From Mesorhizobium huakuii (GTDB lineage Bacteria; Pseudomonadota; Alphaproteobacteria; Rhizobiales; Rhizobiaceae): a stretch of 32,167 nucleotides of DNA. Under the pieces are notes generated by a model. It searched no databases. It was given only the letters and a program-made list of their open reading frames with translations, and was not told the DNA's origin. The stretch spans positions 1 to 32,167 of the forward strand of contig NZ_BSNY01000050.1 in the NCBI RefSeq assembly GCF_030160235.1. The letters run 5' to 3'. The stretch's first letter is position 1. Every line of letters begins with the position of its first letter. Shown here piece by piece: positions 19,131-31,600 of the stretch. The position numbers and the translations under genes are program-made.

Positions 19131-19933
19131 GCGATGTGAGGTCCGAAAATCGCGCCCGCTTCGGCGTGCCGGCCAATTCCATGGTGTTCGCGCGCGGCGT
19201 GCGCAAAACCTATGGCTCGCTCGAGGTCCTCAAGGGTGTCGACTTCGACGTGCCCGAAGGTTCGGTGGCCTGCATCATCGGCCCGTCGGGATCCGGCAAG
19301 AGCACGTTCCTGCGCTGCATCAACCATCTGGAAAAACTCAGCGGCGGCATCCTGTTGGTGGACAGCCAGTTCGTCGGCTACGACCTCCAGGGCGACAGGC
19401 TCTACGAGGTCAAGGACGATCTCCTGTGCCAGCGCCGGGCCGAGATCGGCATGCTGTTCCAGTCGTTCAACCTGTTCTCGCACATGACGGTGATGGAGAA
19501 CCTGATCGAGGCGCCGACGCAGGTGCGGCGCATCCCGGTCGACCAGGCCAGGGCCGAGGCGGAAGTCCTGCTGCGCCGCGTCGGCCTTGCCGACAAGGTC
19601 GACCGCTATCCGCGCGAACTGTCCGGCGGCCAGCAGCAGCGCGTGGCGATCGCGCGCGCCATGGCGATGAAGCCGAAGGTGCTTTTGTTCGACGAGCCCA
19701 CATCGGCGCTCGACCCGGAACTGGTCGGCGAGGTGCTGCAGGTGATGCGCGATCTGGCCGAGAGCGGCATGACGATGGTCGTCGTCACCCACGAGATCGG
19801 CTTTGCCCGTGAGATCGGCGATCAGCTCGTCTTCATGGATGGCGGTGTGATCGTCGAACGTGGCGCGCCGCGCGAGATGATCGCCAACCCGCAGTCGCCG
19901 CGCACGCGCGAGTTTCTGTCCCGCGTTCTCTGA
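19127..19933 (+). CDS. Polar amino-acid type ABC transporter ATP-binding protein
   Basis: A 268-residue ATPase energising the importer. The Walker A motif is [12 protein letters not shown] (around residue 52), the Q-loop is [17 protein letters not shown], the signature is [15 protein letters not shown], Walker B with the catalytic Glu is [14 protein letters not shown], and the switch His is in [15 protein letters not shown]. It matches the GlnQ/HisP class. A 4-bp overlap with the permease shows translational coupling. It ends the operon and converges with oxyR over a 9-bp gap. Confidence 0.94.
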   Translation: MSDVRSENRARFGVPANSMVFARGVRKTYGSLEVLKGVDFDVPEGSVACIIGPSGSGKSTFLRCINHLEKLSGGILLVDSQFVGYDLQGDRLYEVKDDLLCQRRAEIGMLFQSFNLFSHMTVMENLIEAPTQVRRIPVDQARAEAEVLLRRVGLADKVDRYPRELSGGQQQRVAIARAMAMKPKVLLFDEPTSALDPELVGEVLQVMRDLAESGMTMVVVTHEIGFAREIGDQLVFMDGGVIVERGAPREMIANPQSPRTREFLSRVL

Positions 19934-19942
19934 CGCTTGGCT

Positions 19943-20851
19943 TCAAGCGGCCAGCACCGCCGCGCCGAGGCTGCGAATGATCTTGGCGAGTTCGACGCAT
20001 TCGCCATGCCTTGCACTGTTCCGCCGCCAGGCAAGGCAGATCATGCGCTGCGGCATCGGCTCCTGGAACGGCACGATCTTGAGGTCAGGGATGGTGCCGG
20101 CGGGGCCGGTCGCCATTTCGGGGATCAGCGTGACGCCGAGCCCGTGCGCCACCATCTGCAACAGCGTGGTCAGGCTGGTGGCGCCATAACTGGCCATCGC
20201 CACCGGCCGCACATTGCCGCAGACAGCCAGCGCCTGTTCGCGCAGGCAATGGCCTTCTTCCAGCAGCATCAGCCTTTCCAGCGCCGGGCTTTCGGGCGGA
20301 ACCGGCGGCGAGGCGAAGGCCGGATCGCCTGCCGGAACAGCAAGGAAGAACCGGTCCGAAAACAGCGCCTCGGTGTTAAGGCCCGGATGATCGAGCGGAA
20401 GTGCCGCGATGAAAGCGTCGAGCTTGCGCGAGGCGATGTCGTCGACCAGCGTCGCGGTGACCGCCTCGCGCAATTCGAGCAGCAGGGCCGGAAAATGCTT
20501 TTTCAGTTCGGGCAGCGCGCGCGGCAAGAGATAGGGCGCGACGGTTGGGATGATGCCTAGCCGGAAGCGCCCTTCCATGGCCGTGCGGCCGCGCCTTGCG
20601 GTCGTTTCGACATCGCGTATCTCGGCCAGGATGCGTTCGATGCGCGGCAAAAGCGCTGATGCCTCGTCGGTCATGCGCACCGACTTGCCGCCGCGTTCGA
20701 ACAGCCGGCAGTTCAGCCTCTGTTCCATCTCCGCGATCTGCGAGGACAGCGCCGGCTGGCTTACACCGGCGAGTTTTGCCGCACGTCCGAAATGCAGCGT
20801 CTGCGCCAGCGCGTCGAAGTAATGCATCTGGCGGACAGTCAAGCCTATCAT
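19943..20851 (-). CDS. oxyR: Hydrogen-peroxide-sensing LysR regulator OxyR
   Basis: A 302-residue LysR protein. The helix-turn-helix lies in residues 5-60 (MHYFDALAQTLHFGRAAKLAGVS onward). The redox pair is present as C202 in LLEEGHCLREQ and C211 in ALAVC, with the same nine-residue spacing as C199 and C208 of E. coli OxyR. It is therefore expected to form a disulfide with H2O2 and activate transcription. The target is almost certainly the divergent katG, whose ATG is 150 bp away. Confidence 0.93.
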   Translation of the reverse strand: MIGLTVRQMHYFDALAQTLHFGRAAKLAGVSQPALSSQIAEMEQRLNCRLFERGGKSVRMTDEASALLPRIERILAEIRDVETTARRGRTAMEGRFRLGIIPTVAPYLLPRALPELKKHFPALLLELREAVTATLVDDIASRKLDAFIAALPLDHPGLNTEALFSDRFFLAVPAGDPAFASPPVPPESPALERLMLLEEGHCLREQALAVCGNVRPVAMASYGATSLTTLLQMVAHGLGVTLIPEMATGPAGTIPDLKIVPFQEPMPQRMICLAWRRNSARHGECVELAKIIRSLGAAVLAA

Positions 20852-20872
20852 AAGGAAACCCTATCGAAATGA

Positions 20873-23200
<2,328 letters not shown>

Positions 23201-23220
23201 TCCAGGCAAAGCTCTCCAAC

Positions 23221-23254
23221 AAAAAAGGCGCGGGCCGTGGCCCGCGCCTTTTGC
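23221..23254. terminator. Bidirectional terminator between katG and aqpZ
   Basis: AAAAGGCGCGGGCC and GGCCCGCGCCTTTT form a long GC-rich stem with a tight loop (CGTG), with an A-run on the left and a T-run on the right. It is placed between two convergent genes and can stop transcription in both directions. Confidence 0.9.
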
Positions 23255-23270
23255 ATTCGGGCTCTCGAGA

Positions 23271-23948
23271 TCAATCCTTCTCGAAGATGCGTGCCTTGGC
23301 GACGACGCCGGCGATGGCGCCGCCGATCAGCGGGGCGACGATGAACAGCCAGAGCTGGCTGAGCGCTGCACCGCCGGTGAACAGCGCCGGGCCGATGGAA
23401 CGGGCCGGATTGACCGAGGTGCCGGTGACCGGGATCATGGCGAAGTGAATGCCCGCCAGCGTCAGGCCGATGACCAGACCGGCAAATGCCGTCGAGTGCT
23501 TTTCAGCGGTCACGCCGAGGATCACCGTGACGAAGGTGAAGGTGCCGATCAGCTCCCACAGGAACGCCGAGCTCATGCCCCATTTGGCCACGTCCCAGCC
23601 ATTGGCGCCGAAGTTGGTGATGGGTTCGCTGGTCTTGCCCGAGACGATGATCCACAGTGCCAGCGAAGCCAGGATGGCGCCGATGATCTGCGCGATCCAG
23701 TAGGGGACGACATCCTTGGCCGGCAGCCGTCCGGCGAGGAAGACGCCGAGCGTCACCGCCGGATTGAGATGCGCGCCCGAAATCGGGCCGATCGCATAGG
23801 CCGCGGCGATGAGGCCAATGCCGAATGCCAGACCGATGCCTTCCTGGCCGAGCGGCAGCGCGCCGCCGAAGCCGCCCGTCACCACCGACGCCGTGCCGAT
23901 GAACACCAACAGAAATGTGCCTAGAACTTCCGCCAGATAAGTTTTCAT
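23271..23948 (-). CDS. aqpZ: Aquaporin Z, MIP-family water channel
   Basis: A 225-residue six-helix channel. Both NPA boxes are present: GAHLNPAVTLG in the first half and GTSVNPARSIGPALF in the second. The residues after the second NPA box (Arg) and the short selectivity region fit the water-specific AqpZ group rather than GlpF. A GAGGAGAGGGCA ribosome site precedes ATG 23948. It is convergent with katG, so shared function with peroxide defence (aquaporins can pass H2O2) is only a loose inference. Confidence 0.92.
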   Translation of the reverse strand: MKTYLAEVLGTFLLVFIGTASVVTGGFGGALPLGQEGIGLAFGIGLIAAAYAIGPISGAHLNPAVTLGVFLAGRLPAKDVVPYWIAQIIGAILASLALWIIVSGKTSEPITNFGANGWDVAKWGMSSAFLWELIGTFTFVTVILGVTAEKHSTAFAGLVIGLTLAGIHFAMIPVTGTSVNPARSIGPALFTGGAALSQLWLFIVAPLIGGAIAGVVAKARIFEKD

Positions 23949-24250
23949 TGCCCTCTCCTCGTAGCGATCCGCCGGTTCGCGTTTTCCGCGCCGCGAATCA
24001 TGGTGTGGAGAGTATTCCCAACGGAAAAACTTGGAAAGCAGCGCGGTTGCGCCACAGGCCGTGCTTGCAGTCGCCAGTCGAGAACATTAGAGACCTTGCA
24101 TCTATTCATCGATCTGCTGTTGCCGGCCCGCGATATTTATGGATCGTACGGATTTCCGCCTGCCTGTTCGTCGCGTGGCGGAGCGGGGTTCAATCCGGAC
24201 GCGAAAGGCTCTAAGAGCAGGCGATAAATCTCGATTTGATGGAATGATCA
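23949..24250. other. Intergenic region, no gene seen
   Basis: This is the 302-bp divergent promoter region between aqpZ and the rRNA methyltransferase gene. Short open frames here have no ribosome site and no recognisable product. No tRNA fold, repeat or terminator was found. It should hold the promoters of both genes. Confidence 0.6.
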
Positions 24251-25540
24251 ATGCGACTGGGCGGACGGCTGGCTGCGGCCATCGAAGTGCTGGAGGACAT
24301 TGGCCGGCGTCACCGGCCGGTGGCCGATGCGCTGAAGGATTGGGGCCTGTCACACCGCTTCGCCGGTGGCGGTGATCGCGCGGCGATCGGCAACATCGTC
24401 TACGACGCGCTGCGCCACAAACGCTCAGCCGGCTGGCTGCTCGGCGAAGACACGCCGCGCGCTGTCGGCTTCGGCGCATTGCTGCTCGAATGGGGCCAGA
24501 CGGCGCAGTCGCTCAACGACGCGCTCGACGGCGACAAGTTCGCGCCGCCGCTGCTCAGCGCCACCGAGCTGCAGACGATCGCCAGTCGCCGGCTTGCCGA
24601 TGCGCCGCCCTCAGTGCGCGCCGACATACCCGATTGGTGTGAACCGCTTTTCGAACGGGCTTTTGGCGAGGCATGGGTCGGGGAGGGCGCGGCGCTGGCG
24701 ACCCGCCCGCCGCTCGACATAAGGGTCAACACGCTGCAGGCCGATCGCGCCAGGGTGCTCAAGGAACTGGCCGGTACGGGGGCACAGGCCGCGCGGATCG
24801 CGCCGCTCGGCATTCGCATTCCGCCCATCGACGGCGACGGCAGGCACCCGAACGTGCAGGCCGAGCCCGCCTTCCAGAAAGGCTGGTTCGAGGTCCAGGA
24901 CGAGGGCTCGCAGATAGCGGCGACGCTTGCCGGCGCCGAGGCCGGCATGCAGGTGCTCGACTTCTGCGCCGGCGCCGGCGGCAAGACGCTGGCGCTGTCG
25001 GCCGCGATGGAGAACCGCGGCCAGATCTTTGCGCATGATGCCGAAAAGGCGCGCCTCGCCCCGATCTTCGACCGCATCCGCCGCTCGGAAAACCGCAACG
25101 TGCAGGTCGTCACCAAGCCGGCCGAACTCGCTCCGCTTTCCAATCACATGGACATCGTGCTGGTCGACGCGCCCTGCACCGGCAGCGGCACCTGGCGGCG
25201 CCGTCCCGATGCCAAATGGCGGCTGACGCAAAGGCAGCTCGATGCCCGCAAGGGCGAGCAGTCGGCGATCCTCGATGCGGCACAAGCCTATGTCAGACCC
25301 GGCGGCCTGCTGGTCTACATCACCTGCTCGGTATTCTCCGAGGAGAATGGCGAGCAGATCGCCGCGTTCCGCGAGCGCAGCAGCGGCTTTGTTCCGGTCG
25401 ATCACCGCGCACTCTGGGACAGGCGTTTTCCAGGCCACGAGGCCGCCGCTCGGATCGGCGCCGGCGGCGACGTCTCGCTCTCCCCGGCATTGAGCGGCAC
25501 TGACGGCTTTTACTTCTGCGCGCTGCGCAAGGTGAGTTGA
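24251..25540 (+). CDS. RsmB/NOL1-NOP2-Sun family RNA cytosine-C5 methyltransferase
   Basis: A 429-residue SAM-dependent enzyme expected to make m5C in 16S rRNA or another RNA. An N-terminal NusB/RsmB-like helical region covers about residues 1-140. The methyltransferase domain follows with motif I VLDFCAGAGGKTLALS, motif IV LVDAPCTGSGTWRRRPD (helper Cys) and motif VI VYITCSVFSEENGE (nucleophile Cys in TC). This is the RsmB arrangement, although the N-terminal region is divergent from E. coli RsmB. ATG 24251 has only a weak GGA upstream. Confidence 0.88.
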   Translation: MRLGGRLAAAIEVLEDIGRRHRPVADALKDWGLSHRFAGGGDRAAIGNIVYDALRHKRSAGWLLGEDTPRAVGFGALLLEWGQTAQSLNDALDGDKFAPPLLSATELQTIASRRLADAPPSVRADIPDWCEPLFERAFGEAWVGEGAALATRPPLDIRVNTLQADRARVLKELAGTGAQAARIAPLGIRIPPIDGDGRHPNVQAEPAFQKGWFEVQDEGSQIAATLAGAEAGMQVLDFCAGAGGKTLALSAAMENRGQIFAHDAEKARLAPIFDRIRRSENRNVQVVTKPAELAPLSNHMDIVLVDAPCTGSGTWRRRPDAKWRLTQRQLDARKGEQSAILDAAQAYVRPGGLLVYITCSVFSEENGEQIAAFRERSSGFVPVDHRALWDRRFPGHEAAARIGAGGDVSLSPALSGTDGFYFCALRKVS

Positions 25541-25565
25541 ACGCTGCCGTTGACAGGGAGCGATA

Positions 25566-26066
25566 GTGCCACAGTTGCAGATGCGCGGTGCCGTGTCGCC
25601 AAGAGGTGGATTCTTGAAGAAATATCTGTCGCTGCTGCTCTTCCTTGTCCTGGTGCTCGGTGGAGGCCTGCTGATAGGTTACGCAACGCTTCCGGGCGCC
25701 TGGTATGCCTCTCTGGTCAAGCCGCCCTTCAATCCGCCCAACTGGGTTTTCGGCCCGGTCTGGTCGCTGCTTTACGTGCTGATCGCCGTGGCCGGCTGGC
25801 GGACGTGGCTGCGCGAGCCTTCGGGTGCGGCGATGAAGATCTGGGGCGTCCAGCTGATCCTGAATTTCCTGTGGTCGCCAACCTTCTTCGGCGCGAAAAT
25901 GATGGGACCTGCCTTGGTCGTCATCGTGCTTCTTCTCGCCAGCATCGTCTCCTTCATCGCCAGTGTCTGGAACCGTGACAGGATATCCGGCTGGTTGTTC
26001 GCGCCCTATGCGGCCTGGGTGGCCTTCGCCACGATGCTCAACGCTTCGCTTCTCTGGTTGAACTAG
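25566..26066 (+). CDS. tspO: TspO/MBR family membrane protein
   Basis: A tryptophan-rich, five-helix membrane protein related to the mitochondrial benzodiazepine receptor and to TspO of Rhodobacter and Sinorhizobium, which bind porphyrins and influence stress and pigment gene expression. Typical signatures are WYASLVKPPFNPPNWVFGPVW in the first loop, WGVQLILNFLWSPTFF, and the final ATMLNASLLWLN. GTG 25566 has GGGAG at 5 bases. However, TTG 25614, with AGGTGG upstream, gives the more usual MKKYLSLLLF start and a 150-residue protein, and may be the true start. Confidence 0.9.
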   Translation: MPQLQMRGAVSPRGGFLKKYLSLLLFLVLVLGGGLLIGYATLPGAWYASLVKPPFNPPNWVFGPVWSLLYVLIAVAGWRTWLREPSGAAMKIWGVQLILNFLWSPTFFGAKMMGPALVVIVLLLASIVSFIASVWNRDRISGWLFAPYAAWVAFATMLNASLLWLN

Positions 26067-26164
26067 GCGCTCTCGGTGTCGCTTTGTTGCAGTGCAGCAA
26101 AAGCATTTGCCTGCCGCTCGCGCCTCTGCGATAAGCTTTTCCGGTAAAACTGAAGGCAATTGCG

Positions 26165-26623
26165 ATGGCAGCAAAGATCGTACCGGCACCGGACTATGAG
26201 GACCGCGTCAGGGCGTCTTTCGCGCGCCAGCAGGCGATGGCGACGATCGGCGCCGAGCTGACGCTGGTTACGCCCGGCATCATCGAGATCGAGATGCCCT
26301 ATTCGGCGGCACTGACCCAGCAGCACGGCTTCCTGCATGCCGGTGTCATCTCGACGGCGCTGGACTCGGCCTGCGGCTATGCGGCCTTTTCGCTGATGCC
26401 GGAGAATTCCGGCGTCCTGACCATCGAATTCAAAGTCAACCTTCTGGCGCCGGGAAGGGGCGAACGGTTCCTGTTCCGGGGCTCGGTGACCAAGCCCGGC
26501 CGCACCATCATCGTCGCCGACGGCCAGGCCTACGCCTTCGCTGCCGATGGCGAGGCCAAGCTCATCGCCACCATGACGGGAACGATGATGACGGTGGTCG
26601 GGCGGGATGGGATTGCTGGCTGA
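26165..26623 (+). CDS. PaaI-type hotdog-fold thioesterase
   Basis: A 152-residue single hotdog-domain protein that probably hydrolyses an acyl-CoA. The family signature is QQHGFLHAGVISTALDSACG, with the general-base Asp in the long helix. The strand TIEFKVNLLAPGRGERF and a KPGRTIIVADGQAY segment complete the fold. It would act as a tetramer in the cytoplasm. Its stop overlaps the next ATG (TGATG), so the nucleosidase-like gene is cotranslated. The native acyl group is unknown. Confidence 0.88.
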   Translation: MAAKIVPAPDYEDRVRASFARQQAMATIGAELTLVTPGIIEIEMPYSAALTQQHGFLHAGVISTALDSACGYAAFSLMPENSGVLTIEFKVNLLAPGRGERFLFRGSVTKPGRTIIVADGQAYAFAADGEAKLIATMTGTMMTVVGRDGIAG

Positions 26624-27288
26624 TGGCCAACGTTACCCGAATTGGCGGCAAGGACGTCCTCTTCGTCATGGCGGCGCAGGCCGAATACGGCCCGCATCTG
26701 CAAAAATTGTTCATGCCGCTGATGACCGGTGTCGGCCCGGTCGAGGCCGCCGTCCGGCTCGGCGCGGAACTGTCCTGGCTGAAGTCGCAGAAGGCGTTGC
26801 CGGACCTTGTCGTCTCGCTCGGCTCAGCCGGCAGCCGGACCCTGGAACAGACGGAAATCTATCAGGCCGTCTCTGTCAGCTATCGCGACATCGATGCTTC
26901 GCCCTTGGGTTTCGAGAAAGGCGCGACGCCCTTTCTCGACCTGCCGGTCACGGTGCCGCTGCCGTTTCGTACTCCTGATATCAAGGAAGCCACGCTGTCG
27001 ACAGGCGGCGCCATCATCACCGGCGCTGCCTATGATGCGATCGCGGCCGACATGGTCGACATGGAAACCTTCGCCTGCCTGCGCGCCTGCCAGCTGTTCG
27101 ATGTCCCGCTGATCGGGCTGCGCGGCATCTCCGACGGCGCGGCTGATTTGAGACACGTCGGCGATTGGACCGAATATCTGCACGTCATCGACGAGAAGCT
27201 GGCCGACGCCGTCATGCGGCTCGAACGGGCGATCGGCTCGGGCCTGCTGCGGACCGCTGCATCCAACGATCAGGCCAGACCCGCCTGA
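26623..27288 (+). CDS. 5'-methylthioadenosine/S-adenosylhomocysteine nucleosidase-like protein
   Basis: A 221-residue purine phosphorylase/nucleosidase-fold protein, expected to hydrolyse MTA or SAH to adenine and the thioribosyl product. The proposed acid Glu is in VMAAQAEYGP near the N-terminus. The MEx motif is VDMETFACLRACQLFDVP, and the purine-binding Asp is in LRGISDGAADL. It is more divergent than typical MtnN, so substrate could differ. Its start overlaps the thioesterase stop by one base, an operon-like coupling, and guaA follows 55 bp later; both could touch purine salvage. Confidence 0.82.
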   Translation: MANVTRIGGKDVLFVMAAQAEYGPHLQKLFMPLMTGVGPVEAAVRLGAELSWLKSQKALPDLVVSLGSAGSRTLEQTEIYQAVSVSYRDIDASPLGFEKGATPFLDLPVTVPLPFRTPDIKEATLSTGGAIITGAAYDAIAADMVDMETFACLRACQLFDVPLIGLRGISDGAADLRHVGDWTEYLHVIDEKLADAVMRLERAIGSGLLRTAASNDQARPA

Positions 27289-27343
27289 AAGACAGGCTAC
27301 GCAACCCATTGCGTCGACTCATTTCTTTCTCTAAACGCTCGCC

Positions 27344-28906
<1,563 letters not shown>

Positions 28907-29020
28907 TTCAGGCCCACTCAGACGCCGCCGAAAATACGCCAATCTGCGACGTAACGTACTGAAAACAAAAATAAATCCTTTCAGGGACAATCAACGGCAA
29001 TCGGTGCGCTAGGATTGTCT

Positions 29021-29184
29021 TTGACGGACCGCTTGACGGACCTTCCCCATATTGCCCACCCGATTTTTTCTGAGTACCGTCAGGGTCAATGAGGCTCGTG
29101 ACGGTACTTTTTTGTGCCTTAAGGCATTGAAGAAAAAGGGAATTTCCTGCCGCGAAGCCTCTAAATTGTCCTGACGGTACTTTT
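29021..29184. repeat. Cluster of TGACGG repeats, candidate integrase arm sites
   Basis: Five copies of a TGACGG-centred motif lie between guaA and the integrase gene. Two are TTGACGGACC (29021-29030 and 29033-29042), one is inverted as AGTACCGTCAGG (29073-29084), one is TGACGGTACTTTT (29099-29111), and one is CCTGACGGTACTTTT (29170-29184). Repeated, mixed-orientation short motifs beside an integrase gene are typical of arm-type Int or accessory-factor binding sites in an att region. Confidence 0.6.
29073..29113 (+). terminator. Possible intrinsic terminator downstream of guaA
   Basis: AGTACCGTCA (29073-29082) and TGACGGTACT (29099-29108) form a perfect 10-bp stem with a 16-base loop followed by six T residues. 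It could end guaA transcription before the integrase. The same bases belong to the TGACGG repeat cluster, so the hairpin may be incidental to protein-binding sites. Confidence 0.5.
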
Positions 29185-29199
29185 CAGGAGGCAATGGGA

Positions 29200-30456
29200 A
29201 TGTTGACGGACATCGCTCTTAAGGCGCTGAAACCAAAAGACAAAATCTACAAGATTGCTGACCGTGACGGCATGTACGTCCGCGTTATGCCCAGTGGCGC
29301 GATCTCGTTTCGGCTGGACTACAGGCTCAATGGACGCCGTGAGACGGTCTATCTAGGCAGATATGGACGGGACGGCATCTCGCTCGCGTTGGCCCGAGAA
29401 AAGTGCCTCGACGCGAAGCGTGCTATTGGCGAGGGGCGATCGCCGGCGATCGAGAAGCAGCGCGACAAGCGCCGCCTGAAAGAGGCAAAGAGTTTTGGCG
29501 AATTCGGCGAGAAATGGCTAACAGCCGCGCTGATGGCTGACAGCACGCGCGCCATGCGGCGCGCCATTTTCGAACGGGAGCTTCTTCCGGTCTGGCGCAA
29601 TCGCCTCCTGCCGGAAATTACGCCGGACGACCTGAGGGCCCTATGCGGCACCATCGTCGAACGTGGTGCTCCAGCGACAGCTATTCACGTGCGAGATATC
29701 GTGAAACAGATTTACGGCTTTGCGATCCTGCATGGAGAGAAGGTCGCCAATCCGGCTGATGAAGTCGGACCCGCATCAATTGCGACTTTCGTGCCAAAGG
29801 ACCGTTCGCTCTCGCCGTCCGAGATTCGAGTGATGCTGAAGCAGCTCGAGCACATCCCCACACTTCCCACGATCCGTTTGGGAATGCGGCTGTATCTGCT
29901 CACTTTGGTGCGCAAGAGCGAGCTGCAGGACGCGGTGTGGGACGAGGTCGATTTTGAGAATGCGGTCTGGACGATCCCGAAGGAACGCATGAAGCGGTCG
30001 AAGGCGCATAACGTCTACCTGTCGCGCCAGGCGCTCGACATCATGATTGCCCTGAAGACCTGTGCGGGAAATTCCAGATACCTTCTTCCATCGCGGTACG
30101 ATGCGGATGCTCCGATGTCGCGTGCAACCTTCAATCGGATCACTTACGCAGTCGTCGAGCGCGCGAAGGCGAACGGGCTGCCTCTGGAGCCGTTTACGGT
30201 TCACGACCTGCGGCGGACGGGCTCGACTCTGTTGAATGAACTTGGCTTCAACAGCGATTGGATCGAGAAATGCCTCGCCCACGAGGACGGGCGCTCGTCG
30301 CGTGGCGTCTACAACAAGGCCGAATACGAGATGCAGCGCCGCCACATGATGCAGGAATGGTCGGACATCATCGATGCCTGGGTCGGCGGCAAGAAGTTCG
30401 TCCCGACCCTCATCCCCCCGATGATGCCGATCCTGGAGCCTGATCCGGCTCTCTGA
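29200..30456 (+). CDS. int: P4-type tyrosine recombinase (integrase)
   Basis: A site-specific recombinase of 418 residues. An N-terminal arm-binding DUF4102 domain (residues 1-90, IADRDGMYVRVMPSGAISF and VYLGRYGRDGISLALARE) is followed by a core-binding SAM-like domain and the catalytic domain. Catalytic residues are R238 (LVRKSEL), H335 and R338 (HDLRR), H361 (LAHEDGR) and nucleophile Y371 (GVYNKAEY). Of the two close ATGs, 29200 is chosen because AGGAGG at 29186-29191 lies 8 bases before it, versus only 2 before 29194. Position directly after guaA predicts integration at the guaA 3' end. Its last 47 bases overlap the tail of a degenerate AlpA-like gene on the other strand. Confidence 0.93.
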   Translation: MLTDIALKALKPKDKIYKIADRDGMYVRVMPSGAISFRLDYRLNGRRETVYLGRYGRDGISLALAREKCLDAKRAIGEGRSPAIEKQRDKRRLKEAKSFGEFGEKWLTAALMADSTRAMRRAIFERELLPVWRNRLLPEITPDDLRALCGTIVERGAPATAIHVRDIVKQIYGFAILHGEKVANPADEVGPASIATFVPKDRSLSPSEIRVMLKQLEHIPTLPTIRLGMRLYLLTLVRKSELQDAVWDEVDFENAVWTIPKERMKRSKAHNVYLSRQALDIMIALKTCAGNSRYLLPSRYDADAPMSRATFNRITYAVVERAKANGLPLEPFTVHDLRRTGSTLLNELGFNSDWIEKCLAHEDGRSSRGVYNKAEYEMQRRHMMQEWSDIIDAWVGGKKFVPTLIPPMMPILEPDPAL

Positions 30457-30497
30457 TCGGCCGGGCTCGGCGCTGCTTAAATTGGTCCTGGGCGGCG
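30410..30497 (-). pseudogene. Remnant of an AlpA-like excisionase gene, C-terminal tail only
   Basis: On the minus strand, the last ~28 codons before a stop at 30410 read QDQFKQRRARPIREPDQA and end SASSGG. This matches the tail of the intact AlpA-like protein at 31554-31850 (PDLKQRRASLVREPDRA, ending SASTVG) at a fixed offset of 1144 bp. Upstream of this tail no helix-turn-helix can be recognised. The gene has lost its DNA-binding part, so the adjacent intact integrase has no intact excisionase of its own. Confidence 0.7.
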
Positions 30498-30737
30498 GGC
30501 CGCGGGTCTGGCCAAACTCGCAAACGTCTCTTGGCAGTTTGGCGAGTAAACTGCGGGTGCAACGCTCGGAGGGCTGCGGCATACCGAGTACTAAATATGT
30601 ACGAGCATGATGATTGCAGGAGGAGCAGCACTTGAAGCGAGGATAGGGAGTTGGAGACCCGGCTATCATGCACTTGTGCGTAAGTTCATCGCCCTTCACT
30701 TCGGTGACGCGGGCGGCATTACCGGCCTTTTCCCTAC

Positions 30738-31148
30738 ATGAAACGGGATTTCAAATGGAGAGACGACTCTGTCACGCCCATTGATGCGCGCACTATCCTA
30801 AAGAACAACATCGAATATCACGGCCTCGAAAGGCATGCGCGTCAATATCACACGACAGCACAATATGAATACGCCTACCACCACTGGCTTATCGCAGCGA
30901 CTTGGCGACGCGAGAATATGGAGGCCAATCTCTTCGAAGATGAACGACATCAGGCAGCTGTCGAATTCGACTTGCGAAACGCTGAATATAACAAGGCTCT
31001 CTATCGCTGGCAGAAGCACAGGCGCAAGGGTATGCCCACACTTGAAGAATGCGGTTTGGATCATGAAAAGGTAGAAAGAATGGTACGCATTGCTCAGGCC
31101 GAAATTGACGCCGTTTATGCTGAGATGTCCTCCGAGGTAGAAGAATAG
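30738..31148 (+). CDS. Hypothetical protein, unknown function
   Basis: A possible 136-residue soluble, highly charged protein rich in Glu, Arg, Tyr and His, with probable long helices (for example NMEANLFEDERHQAAVEFDL and EKVERMVRIAQAEIDAVYAE). I recognise no family. The ATG lacks a clear ribosome site. The opposite strand is also open (30798-31190) and hydrophobic in translation; the plus-strand frame looks more protein-like, but coding is not certain. It lies between the two int-xis modules, so it is cargo or a module gene of the element. Confidence 0.5.
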   Translation: MKRDFKWRDDSVTPIDARTILKNNIEYHGLERHARQYHTTAQYEYAYHHWLIAATWRRENMEANLFEDERHQAAVEFDLRNAEYNKALYRWQKHRRKGMPTLEECGLDHEKVERMVRIAQAEIDAVYAEMSSEVEE

Positions 31149-31474
31149 CTGATTCACGAATTCGCTTCTGCGAAGCCGTGAATGCAGCATGCTTAGGGCT
31201 TGGCCGGCCTTTCGTGACGTAGTGAAGGCGTGCCTTGGGCTCGAACTGCAAATTGAGGGCAGCGCCCTACAAATCGTATGGTTCCGCCGGTCGGAAGTTG
31301 AAAACGGTAGACCGCTCCATCGCGAGATTCACTGTTGGCGGGGTGGTTCTTCTTCTGTCGCCGGCATGCAACCTGACAGCAAGTCACGATCAAGCCCTAC
31401 GAGGTCGAAACTCACGCCTCGTGCGAAAGGTGGAACTGCTTCCAGCGGGTCCCCCGTCGATATCGCGCAGTGAT
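31149..31474. other. Stretch without a recognisable gene
   Basis: Between the unknown gene and the integrase remnant. Short open frames occur on both strands but none has a ribosome site or a familiar product. No similarity to the integrase core is apparent here, so the deletion that removed the second integrase ended near 31475. Confidence 0.55.
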
Positions 31475-31600
31475 GTGCAAGGCTGCCGGATGACGCAGGA
31501 ATGGTCGGATATCGTCGAGACCTTGGTCGGCGGCAAGACGTGCCTCCCGACGCTCATCCCACCGTTGATGCTGATCTTGCAGCCCGATCAGGCTCTCTGA
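31475..31600 (+). pseudogene. 3' remnant of a second integrase gene
   Basis: The last 42 codons (VQGCRMTQEWSDIVETLVGG, ending LQPDQAL) align without gaps and in frame to codons 378-419 of the intact integrase, at an offset of exactly 1144 bp, ending at the same stop. A hand count over 106 bases (31495-31600 against 30351-30456) gives 16 mismatches. Similarity stops just after the position of the catalytic Tyr, so the catalytic part is missing. The divergence shows a related but distinct module, not a fresh duplication. Confidence 0.85.

Noticed and set aside
20845-20864. Two CTAT elements near the oxyR start as an OxyR box
   Set aside because: They are 16 bp apart, which does not fit the spacing of the four OxyR contact elements, and one overlaps the oxyR start codon region.
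30798-31190. 130-codon minus-strand frame with hydrophobic stretches
   Set aside because: It is antisense to the more protein-like plus-strand frame 30738-31148. The hydrophobicity is what antisense of charged codons gives. It is not fully excluded, since neither frame has a good ribosome site.
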